From Morinoia aosen (lineage: Eukaryota; Arthropoda; Malacostraca; Amphipoda; Talitridae), in contig CM059568.1 in the NCBI GenBank assembly GCA_030386875.1, positions 23,802,120-23,866,119 on the forward strand: DNA of 64,000 nucleotides, in the 5' to 3' direction. The position numbers and the translations under genes are program-made. Under the pieces are notes generated by a model, which saw only the letters and a program-made list of their open reading frames with translations, had not been told where the DNA came from and ran no database searches. Position 1 is the first letter of the stretch; each line of letters begins with the position of its first letter. Positions 50,501 to 62,500 of this stretch are shown piece after piece.

Positions 50501-53500
50501 CGACTGTCCAAATCTGAAAACAATTGCTACACGCATTGCGTATATTTTTCAACTTCATTCAATGGGTAATCAAAAAACGCGGACAGAACAGTTTTGGTTA
50601 CCTTGTACACACCAAGAGCATGACTACTCACCTAGAGATGTGACAAAAAAAAACCATGCCGTTTTTTTTTAAAAAAAAACTTTTTTTAAAAAAACACGTT
50701 TTTTTTACAAAAAAAACTGTGGCCAAAAAAAAAAACGTGGATATTTTGTTTTTTTTTTAAATGTTTTGTCTGAAAATAACTCAGCAAGAAAAAGAACCAC
50801 ATTACATTATTTGTTTTCATGTCAAATTACAAAATAAAACAGCATACTTCTTAATTGGTGGTTCTCCATGGTTTTATGAAATTTTTCATTTTCTGCGGTT
50901 TCATGCTTTGATAGTTCATTTATTTTACAATACATGTGAATGACCTTCAACTCCCAAAATGGTGTGTTATAATAATAACATATCTTTACTTATGGTCATT
51001 GATAGAGATGTGACTAATAAACCATGCTGTTTTTTTTTTCAAAACATTGTTTTTAACAGAAAAATCTTGACTAAAAAAACATGGCTATTATATATGATGG
51101 GACCAAAATGTTGTTTTTTTTTAAAACATTTTAAAAAAATCATGACTAAAAAAACACGGATGTAAATATCAGGAAAGTTATTTTTCTTTAATCGAATTGT
51201 CTTCAGAAAGTTATAAACAAAGAATGCTGTTAATATTGAAATTATGTTTATTAGAACTGTACTAGGTCTTAGAATAAAATATCTACAAAGAATCTATTTA
51301 CTCCATAAAACCTTTCGGAGACCAGCTCCATCCTCAGTCATTCTGTAAAATTTGGTGAAATGGACAATGAATTTTCACTGATCCTTTGAAAAACATTTGA
51401 CTGAATGACTTACTGAGGATGGAGCTAGTCTCCGAAAGGTTTTATGGAGTGAATAGATTCTTTGTGGGTATTTTATTCTAAGACCTGGTATGGTTCTAAT
51501 GGATATTAATATATCTTATGTGAACAAAAAATCCATACTATTTTTTGAATGTTTTTGTTACAAAAAAGTCATGAATAAAAAACACGGATATTAATATACT
51601 TTATTTTACCATAAACAACCATGCTGTTTTTTTTCAAAAACATCTTTTTACAGAAAAATCATGATTAAAAAATGTGGATATTAATATATTTTATGTGCCA
51701 AAAAAAACCATGATGTTTTTTTTTAAATCATGTTTTCTTTACCAAAAAAATCATGATGTAAAAACATGGATATTAATGACTTTTTGTGAAAAAAACATGG
51801 TTTTTAAAATGTCATGTTTTTTTTGGTCAGATAAAATTTAATAACACTCCTGTTTTTTGTAAAAAATCTTTTTTCCAAAAATCATGGTTTTTTGGTCCCC
51901 TAATATAAATCAATATCCATGTTTTTTTTTACAGATTAGATTAGTCATTAGTTTTAGCCTCCCTACCCAGCAACAAATGCGATCCAAAGAGAGGAAGGAA
52001 GATTATGAAACAAGATCATAGTTGAAGAAGAAAGTAGTAGGTGCTGAAAAAACAGGACAGCAGTGAACCGAAAAAAGGTGGTCCTCAACATAACAAAAAC
52101 ATTTTATTTCAACAAAAAGGAGGCCTACCTAACTCTCAGCTTGGGCCCTCACATTGTCCCCCTGGGAGCGCTAGTTCCCATAGATACAATAGTTGTATCC
52201 CCCTGAGGGTTTTTTTTTACAAAGAAGACATGACCAAAAAATGAATCATAATAACTTTTTAATAAAAAAAACATGTTTAAAAAAAACAATGATTTTTTAG
52301 GTAACATAAAATATGTTAATATCCATGATTTTAAGACATGGTTTTTTATGAAAAATACATATAATAAAACAGCATGGTTTTTTGGTCACATAAAATATAT
52401 TCATATCCAGATTTTCTTATACATCATTGTTTGTAAAAAACACATTTTTTAAAAAAAACAGCATGGGGTTTTTTAGGTCTCATAAATATATTTATGTTTT
52501 TTTTTCGTCATGATTTTTTAGTACAAAAACATTTTTTTGGTCTCAAATATATTCATGTTTTTTCAGTCATGATTTTTTAGTAAAAAACGTTTTTTTTTTA
52601 ACTGCATGGGGCTTTTTAGGTCATATAAAATGTTTTTTAGTCATGATTCTTTGTTAGAAAAACAGCATGGTTATATTTGGTACCAGAAAATATATTAATA
52701 TTCATTTTTATTAGTCAGAATTTTTTGTAAAAAAATTTTTTTAAAAAACAGCATATTTTTTTGGTCACCTAAAATATATTAATATCTATGGTTTTTCGTC
52801 ATTTTTCGTAATGAAAACATAAAAAAGAAACCATACAGTAAAAGTGGTGGCAGATAACCCACAATTACCTTAGAGGAGTCTAAGAGGTACAGCAGGAGCC
52901 ACAGAACTTACCACAGAACTTGTATTGATGGAGTCAAAATTCAGAGCTTATTATCTCTGCTATGTCTGATTTTTTTGGTCACATAAAAATAAAATCAGAC
53001 TTAGTAGAGATAGTAAGCTCTGAATTTTGACTCCATCAATATAAGTTCTGTGGCTCCTGCTGTTCCTCTTAGACTCCTCTAGGTAATTGTGGGTTATCTG
53101 CCACCACTTTCACTGTATGGTTTCTTTTTGATGTTTTTATAACAATAAAATGACTAAAAAACATGGATATTAATATATTTTAGGTGTCCAAAAAAAAACA
53201 GACATATACTTAACAAAATTTAGGTGTGCAAAAATAAACAAAAAAAAAACACATAAAAAACAGGTTTTTTTGCAAAAAAAATGCAATCAAATAAAACCGT
53301 TTTTTGGCATCACTATACTCACCTATCGAGGTGAGGCATGTCATAGTTATTGAGCCTCCAGAGCACACCCCACACGTGCCCTGGAGTGCAGATGGAGTGC
53401 CCAGCCAGACAGGCTGCCTCATCTCCCTCCTGGGAGAACGACAGGGTCACAGGGTTCACAGTCGCAGCCGCTCCCTTCCAACGCTTGCTGTAGTAATTGA

Positions 53501-56500
53501 ATTCCAACTTGTAGCCCTGAAAATTTGATGCTTTGATTCACACTTTTGTGATTTACAATTAAAGTAATAGAAATTACAATACTTAGAAGTGCCTTCACTC
53601 TAAAGTTTATTGCACTAAGGAAAATACATAAGCTAATCCCTAAAATCCTCAATAGGAAGCAAAGAACTCCTAGAGCCATCTATTGATCACTGTAAAATTG
53701 TATTTAGGTTCCCCACTCTCTTGCAACTGAAGTAATATAACAAACATATCCTTAAGTAATGTGAAAACTACATTTTGAGAAATTTTGAAAGCAAAGAAAA
53801 TTCCAAATAAATTAATCATATTCAATCATGTTTTGGAAAATGGTTCCATCATCATAAGTTCAAGTAACATTATTACTTCACATTTTCTTATTAGATATGA
53901 TTATTTTCTCATTTTTTTGCTTTTAAACTTATGATACAGTAGCAATTTAAGTAAACTCCTGACTTACTCAAATACAATAAATATACTTTAGTTACAGATT
54001 CAGTGGGAATTCTACATGTTTGCTTGGAGTAAGGAGCATTGAATAATAGCACTTTCATTGAAAACCAATTTCAAACATTAGCAGAAGCTTTTCAAAGATG
54101 AGTTTGCAGGTATTAGAGTAGGGAGAAATAAATTCTCTGATCTCACTATATTTTACCGGCAAGCAATGCTGTTGCCGTTCGTCTTCTGCAGGTGAGATAA
54201 ACTTGTTATCTGCTTGTAACTTTGTTACTAAATGGCAACTAATTAAGGAAAATAAAACTCTTCTACTTGATAAATTGCTATCGGAAAAAATAGTGATACA
54301 AGTGAAAATGTAATGGATAATAATGCTTTGGTCAATGAAATATGGACTGAGAAACCTGAATGGTAATAACTAAATGGAAACTAAATTAATACGGGTAAAA
54401 TAATGGAACTTAAATGGAGTAAACCACGGAGATTAAATTATTTATACTAAATGGAGCAAAAGGAGCATGGACAGGTGGGAACGAAACACTGTAGAAAATA
54501 AACCAAAACCTTAAATTAATTACATGCCAATAGAAGAGACTAAGAGACCAGTGGAGGGAACGTGAGGAGATTGGGGATGCAACATACAAAAATCTCAACT
54601 AACAATATAATACATGCAAAAGATATTTACAGAAATAATAAAATAATATGGTATTTACAAAAAGAAATGCAGAACTTAAAGAAACATATTACACTACTTA
54701 ACTCAAATGAATGAAAACATAAAACAAATAAATTATATAACTCAACAGAACAAAACTTAAAACAATAAATAAACTAACAGAAATCAAACAGCAAATAAAA
54801 ATAACTGAATTTCAACAAAATAAATAATAATAGAACAAGCGAGTAACAAAATATGGCAAATAACTCACATATCCTTAAGAAAGATAACTTACCAATTCAC
54901 CTACCAGTGCAACTGGAGCGTCACTTCCACTTAGAATTATCTTAGGATCTTTACTTATATCTTAATGTGGTTAAATTTATTACCAACTGAAAAGAACAAA
55001 AATGTACAATTAGGCTATAATAAACATGAAAATAAAAATAAAGATTATCTGAGTAAAAAGAGGCATGAAGGCTGTGCTATAAAAAGCAGCAAAACAACCC
55101 CCGGTTACATGCCCCCCCCCACTGCTATCCTTCATGCTAGACAGGTTACAATTTCCCTTCAGGCTAACAGCTGCACCAGCATGTGAATTCATAAGCCTTC
55201 CTTTTACAACCTTATGAGCTAACCTTTCTTCTCCTGGGTGCTCGTTCCAATATTCTAGGTTGTACATTAGGGAGATCTTCCACTGAACCTCTCGATCGAG
55301 TTTGCCTAATAGATTTGTTAGGTGATTTTTGTCTCTCGCAAGCGGAGACAAAATCTTCCATTCTCTGCACAACAGCAGGATCAGGTGTGAAACCTTCAAA
55401 AAGAGCTTCATCCCCACTAGAGATAAGACTTTCATCAGGCATTGGAACCTTGCTTGCCAATTCTTTTGAATTGCCAGTCTGCCCAACTGATGATGTCATA
55501 CTGAGATTAGTAAATTTAGCAATGTCAGGATCAGTCCTTGCACATGATTCATCCACCATCAGCTCAGAGTCTACTGAAGACAGTTGCCAGTCATCATCAC
55601 CTTCCCAATCTAGGGTAAGACGATACAGCCCCTGAATATACTCCGTAGTAGACAATTCACTTGAAATATGATTAGTACAGGACAAAGAGTCTTTATTATC
55701 AACAGGCCTAGGTGCTACCTCTGATAGCGCTTGATGCTCCAGAGCAGCCTCAAATTGGCAACCTCTGCATAGCATACAGTACACTTTTTGCACTGAAGAG
55801 CCATAGCTCTTTCCAAGAGAAACACCCAAGTCCTGTGAGTTTACATTAGAAATTACATTGCTCTGCAAGTCTTTAGTACCATCAGTACAAAAACCCGAAA
55901 ATGATTCACCACAGTCACTTGAATTAAACAAAGAATTACAATCTGAATTAGAAACTGCACCGCAACAATCAGTTACATCTGAACTAGAAGACATGTCAGT
56001 ATCCTCTGAAGGGCTTGACAAATGCATATTATTGCCAGTAGGCCACAGAACATCTTCCTCAGAACCCACATCATGGTATCGTAGATTGTGCAGTTGCTCA
56101 ATGTACAAAGGGTGATGTGAGACATACTCGGGGGGAAGTTTATAAGGACGTAACTGAGTATGATGAGCTTTGACCGTTCGATCACTGCTCCGATCAGAGA
56201 GCTCGTAGGTTACCCCATTATCATTTACTTTGGACACCCAGTAAGGACCTCTGAAACTTGGGCTCAATTTATTGATGCTCAAAAGCCCTTTATGGTGAAT
56301 TTTCATTAGAACCATTTGACCATTTTTGACAGGTGAAAACTTTGGGTTACCAACCCTCCAGTGTTCAGCTAGTTTCCCCAAAAGAGGTGGATCACTGCTA
56401 ACCTCATGTGCTTTAGTCAACAAAAACTTTGAGGGAGACATTTGTAATTCAGCATGAACAGTATTATTATAGGCAATGAGAACTCTAGGCAGGAGGATAT

Positions 56501-59500
56501 CCCAAGATCCCTGCTCATCCCCTAAGTTACGGATGAAGTTCTTAATGGTACGGTTCACTCTTTCTACAGCACCATTACTAGATGGGCAGTAAGGAGTAGT
56601 AAGCTTGTAATGGACATTTGATTCCATGATAAATTCAGAAAATTCGGAAGAGGTAAATTCTGGACCATTATCTGTGAGCAAGTTAGATGGAACCCTAGGC
56701 AAAAAGGGAAACACTTGATTTCTGAATGCATCAATGATGGCAGGCAGAGCTAGTTTTATTTTTGATAGGAATTGCCACTACCCACTTAGAATAGTGGTCC
56801 ACCACCACTAAGCACCCAATAAACCCCTTAGGTGACCTAGGTAGAGAAATCAGATCAGCAGCTACAAGCTCAAAAGGATAGCTTGTGCTTATTTTTAAGG
56901 TAGGTGGGATCACAGGTGATGAAAATTCCTTGATGATTTGACAATGATGACAAGTAGTGCAAACATCCGTAACAACATTGTACATAGAGGGATGCCAAAC
57001 CAGATCAAAGAGAAGGTCCAACAACTTATCTCGACCAATGTGTGCAAAATTAAAGTGTAACATAATAGCAATTTCAACTAAACATTCAAATGGGATGACT
57101 GGAATGGGCACTGAACCAGAATAGACAATAATTCCTTGAATGATGGATAACTTAGAAAAATGGTATTTAAAAGCCTTCAACTTTCCAGGCCATTCATTCA
57201 CAGGTACTTTATTCTTAAGAAACCGATTAAGCTTCCTTAGGTCAGGGCACCGAATCTGCAGCTGCTTAATAGTCTCCTCACCTGACAACAGTGAAAGACC
57301 TGCAATTGCACCACAATTAGATTTGATCTCAAATCTCAAATCCCTGGTGCTACCTTCCATTCTTGGTTCAGGTTCCATAGCAGTTACAGAGAAAATATGA
57401 GACCCAATGATGTCCTGCAAACTCCTAGGTGTGAGCTTGGTTATAATGGTTGACTCACGCTTGCAAGCAAAAACACTGAAATCAATAGTTAAATCATGCT
57501 GCAACATGAAATCCAACCCTAGCAGAAAACAGTGTGGAAGGATATCCTTACTAACAATGGCAAATTTATGTGCAACTGCCACCTCATACAATCCAATTGA
57601 GAAAGACAATCCGACAGTGTGGACAATAGGCACTCTCATCCCAGAGACCCCAACAATATCACACAGCTTCTCCTCCTCTATGCTAAAAGCAACTCCTGAC
57701 TCACGAATCAACTCAAGTGCTGACTCTGAAACCAGACTGATTTCCGCACCGCTATCTAGTACAGCACACAAGTCATAGTCACCAATTTTTGACCAAACCT
57801 GGGGAAGAGAACTGATTTGATGCTTGCTGACTTTCACACGTCGTTCCATACATAATAATGATTTAGTCAGACTATCAACAGAATCACTGTCACTTTCCAC
57901 AATAGTATGATTCACTTGGTGGGTGGCATCCAACTGTACTCCAACCGAATTGATTGCACACTCAGAAATATCTGGCAAGGAGTAACCATTAATTTCAATA
58001 AGTGGGTTGAAATGGACCCCACTAATAGACTGCAAATGTATGATTGGTGAGAATTCATCAAATTGGTAAATTACAGGTTGGTCATTCCAGAAATAAACAA
58101 AAATCTTAATTTTGAACAATCTACATCTACTAGCTGCTAAGAGAACATCAAGGGATGGCAACTGACCTGGCAAGCGCATCAACCTTAGATGCTTCCGAGC
58201 ATTTCGATCTAGATTCACCTTATACTTGGTTGAATTGCTCAGGAGATCATCGACTAACAGTGTTCTCAACTCAACCTCTGAATTGGGCAACCTCAATGGA
58301 TCTAATACTCTGGACAATGCTCGTTTAAGACTTATAAAGAGCGAATCACCTCCTCCCGGCACCAGTGGGCTATCTACAACCAAACCCTTCGGTAAGGTAT
58401 TATCCCTCTGAAAATTCAAGGGAGGACTCGGCACTCCAATACGAGATAGAGCATCAGCCGCCGAATTGTGATGACCTGGCACATAAACAATGTCAAACAC
58501 AAAATCAGATAATTCTTCAACAGTTCTAGCCAACCGTGAGCACACAATTTTCATGTTGTGTAAATGTACCAAGGGTTGATGATCAGTGTAGAGAATAAAT
58601 GGAACACCATACAAGAATGGGCGAAAAGTTTTTACACCCCAGCGCAAAGCGGTCAACTCCCTCTCCAAAGTAGAATAGTTTAGTTGAGTAGGTGTGAAAG
58701 TCATAGATGCAAATCCGATTATACGGTGAACATCCTGCTGCACTTGAGCCAAATATGCACCAGAACCTCGAGCAGAGGCATCTACCCATAATTCTAACTT
58801 AGCTGCACTTTCACTGTAGTCAGGGTAAGCTAGTTCTAGGTCCTGCTCCATCTCTGTTTTGAGTCTATTAAAGGCGACAAACATTTCAGGCGTCCAGTCA
58901 AGCATCTTAGATTTACGACCACCAGTCAGACAAGAGAGCGGTTTCTGGATTTCTGAACAATTCGGAAGATACTTCCGCTGGAAATTAATGAAACCCAAAA
59001 ACTCTCGTGACTCTCCTACCGTTTTAGGTTGGGGATAATTGGTAACTTTTCTGACATAGTCAGGAGTCTTCCTAAGGCCTGATTGGCTGACTAAATGTCC
59101 AAGGTATTCAACCTCTGAACAGAACCACTCACATTTAGATGGTTTAATCTTAATATTATAGGACTGTAATGTCTTAAGGACCTTAGATACGAGATCATTA
59201 TGCTCAGAAAACGATGAAGACATAATTAATATATCATCGATATATGCCACGACTTTATTAGATGGGAACGTACTGAGCACTGCCTGGATTTCCCTCTGGA
59301 AAGCTGATGAGGCATTGCGCAACCCAAAACTAAGGCGCTTGAACTGCCAATGATTACGAGGGGTTGAAAATGCAGTGTAGGCTCTACTGGGCTCATCAAT
59401 AGGTATCTGATAGTATCCTCGAACAAGGTCAAGTCTAGTAAAAAATTTAGTACCATGTAAGCCAAAAATTGAATCAGGTTTGGTACTGGAAATTAATCAG

Positions 59501-62500
59501 GTATGGTCACTTGGTTGAGCTGTCTATAGTCAATGCACATCCTTATTGATCCATCCTTCTTTCTAACTGGCACTACTGGTGATGACCATGGAGAACTACT
59601 AGGCTCAATAATGTCCAAGCTGTTTAACTCCTGACACTGACGTTCAATTTCATCAGCTATGGGCTGAGGGAACCGCCTAGGACGCTGAAAAATTGGAGTA
59701 TCGTCAGTCAATTTAATTTTATGTTGAGTCACCGTAGCAAGTCCAATGTCTGTATCACCAGCGCTGAAAACTGGTCCAAACTTACTGAGCATTGCATACA
59801 CAACATTCTTTTGGTCATCATCAAGTTCAGGAAAAGAGATTTGCATTTTAAGATTATCAATGTCGACAGAATCCGAGGCTACATCAATACTCTCGGGTAG
59901 TTGGACAACTGATGACAAGGTACCAATTACCTGTCCCTTCCCAACTGAAACACTTGACTCACCAGCCGCAATTAACACATGCTTACTACTAACACAGGAA
60001 ATACCAGCAAACCCACGCAATCTGTCGACTAGCGATCGATCCATATTATCATCGGAATATAGAAACAAATGATCTGGCTCAAGACATGACACTCCACAAG
60101 ACACTGGAATAGCCTCAACCTTGCCTGGCTCCACCTTAACGTCAGCTGTAGCCATACAACTGAGACCAACAAACATCAGGTTGTGAGCTTTCCCAGACAA
60201 ATCCAAATAAATTTCACATGAACCTCCATCACGAAAATGCTTTATCAACAATCGCCGCTTTACACAAAATTCAATGGAATTGCTCTCCAAAAAGTCAACA
60301 CCCAATACTAAATGTACACTGGTGTTAGACACAACTGGGAAAACTGCAAATGAAGCTTCAGTCATTTGCACACCATGGATACTAAACAAACAATTTACTT
60401 CACCCATGCTAGACAAAGCACTTTTGCCAATTACATAAAAACTTTTTGTTTCTCAGACATTGATAATTTTAATTCTTTCACCAGGTGCTCCGACATTAAG
60501 GATGATGCTGCACCAGAGTCAATGACAGCTAAAATTTCTTTATTATTAATTTCAGCTAAAACTTTCATTAGGTCAGAATCACCACTGACAAAATTGACTA
60601 TCTTCCCTGGTACAGCTGGAACATCTGGTGGATTAGCCTGAGGAGCAGGATCAGCAGCAGCTGACTCTTCCAGCTTCTCCGCATCCACAGCTGGGGTTGA
60701 ACTTGGCCTCGATGGTCCCCCACTTGCAACGAGACTGGTTAGTTTCCCGTTGACCTCCATTCTCCAGATTTTGATTTAGAGCGGTAATTTGGGTCATACC
60801 TGGGGCACTGCTCGATGTGGTGGTCCTTACCACAAATCAAGCAAGATTTTGAGGCCTTCCAGCAGTCTTTCCGTGAATGATTTCGGTTCTTGCTCTACGA
60901 ACAGCCACTTCTCTCATTTCTATTACCGTTCTTCCACCGTAACTGAGAATTATTGCTGCTAGTAGGTGGTTGGGTCTTGCTCCTCTTTCCATCCTTAGGG
61001 AGTGGACGAGTACCAGAATATACCTGAGAGAAGGCAGTGGAGCTACAGCATCACTGAAGTGAGGAAGTTCACTGTCTTTCTGGCCTGACCACATGATAGA
61101 TCTAGGCTTCTCCTGCTGCAAATCCTTTGCCATCTGAACGAGGCTGTCAAAACTAAGGCGTTTCTTCCCACCAGCAGAAGTGGCTTTGAGAGCCCTCTCA
61201 GTATCATGGATTTTTGACCTGACTGAGGGAGGCAAGGACTCCAGGAAATGCTGTCTAAGCTGCATGGCACACTCCTTCTTATCATGATAGGCCAGCTCAG
61301 CAATTTCAATTAGTCTCATTCCATAGAGATCCCATTTTTCTCCCGGCTCTGGCACTGCTTCTCTTAGTTCCTTCCTCCAATGCTTCTTACCCTTCACCTT
61401 CTGTTTCTTGTAATAATTCAGCAATACATTTTCATGGCATTATACTTAATCCTTCTTCCACCACGGACTTGAAACACAGTTAGGAGGTCTCCTTCCAGAA
61501 ACTCAGCCAATTTTTGGGTTTTATCATGGGCATTCCCCTTGAATTTTTTCTGGAAGTAGCCTTCAAATGTGGTGAAGAAGTCTTTCAGTTTGACTTTGCC
61601 ATTGATGTTGAACTTGGGTGGAGTGACAACTTCACGATGGTCTGCACGTGTCCACGAGCGGCGCTGAGCACGAGGCATACGCGAGTCACCGTCATCATCT
61701 GACTCATCTGTTGATGGCTCCAGACTTCCACTGGATAGGGTCGACTTGGATGATGACTCCGAAGATGAGATCACAATTTCTTCAACTTTAATTGGCGTTT
61801 TCTTCTTTGTCTTTGCTGACTTCCCCAATTTATTTTTGAGGACCACCCCCTCCGCACCTGCTGATGCGTGAGATCTGGCTTGCTTCAAATCACTTGCTCT
61901 GGAGAACTTGGGAGAGATGACTTCATCCAAGGTTGTGGAACTTGACTTTAGAGGACCCTCCTCGGTTGGCTGCTCAGGATCACTAGGCAAGATGTGAGTA
62001 CACCGGTCTTCCACCGATCTCCTGGTCCAATACCGATCAGAGGCAATTGTCTCCAAGGTTGCATACCATTCTCGGTATGCGAGACACTGGTCTGCCTGCT
62101 CAACATTGGTGAGAAGCAAAGCCTCAGAGCGAGCAACAAGTTTTTGCAGATGATATGCTGCTCTTTCACTTCTATGCTGTGCAGCCAAGAAACCACCACC
62201 GAGCCACCGAGGAAAGAGAGTCCAGCGCAACTCATCCAAGACTGGGAGCAGAGTTGGGTTGACATTGTACCCAAATTGGTGACTGATTAGGTCTGCTCTA
62301 ACTTGAGGGTGGGCAAATTGAAGTAATAAACTTTGAATTTTCAAGACTTCAGTGACAATACAATTAGTTTCCACTGAAGCCGCGTCCTGCTGGGCTGGGT
62401 AATTCAACAGCCCCAGTGCTGGACCAACCAAGGGGCGAGGCTCTGCAGGGACTGAGAGGCCATCCTCAACCACTGATGCTGCCTTGCCCAGCACCACATC

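Larger units (their letters stand above)
50640..53280. repeat. A/T-run satellite-like region
   Basis: About 2.6 kb of loosely repeated units. Each combines runs of A or T with ACATGG or CCATG, TGGATATTAATATATTTTA and TGGTCACATAAAATATATTA. Unit length is irregular, around 80-110 bp. It includes two long inverted repeats and one SINE copy. No coding sequence. Confidence 0.65.

Noticed and set aside
61418-61424. A programmed gag-pol minus-one frameshift
   Set aside because: The overlap would need a minus-one shift, but the capsid-like block continues across it, so the break is inside gag and is better explained by a mutation.
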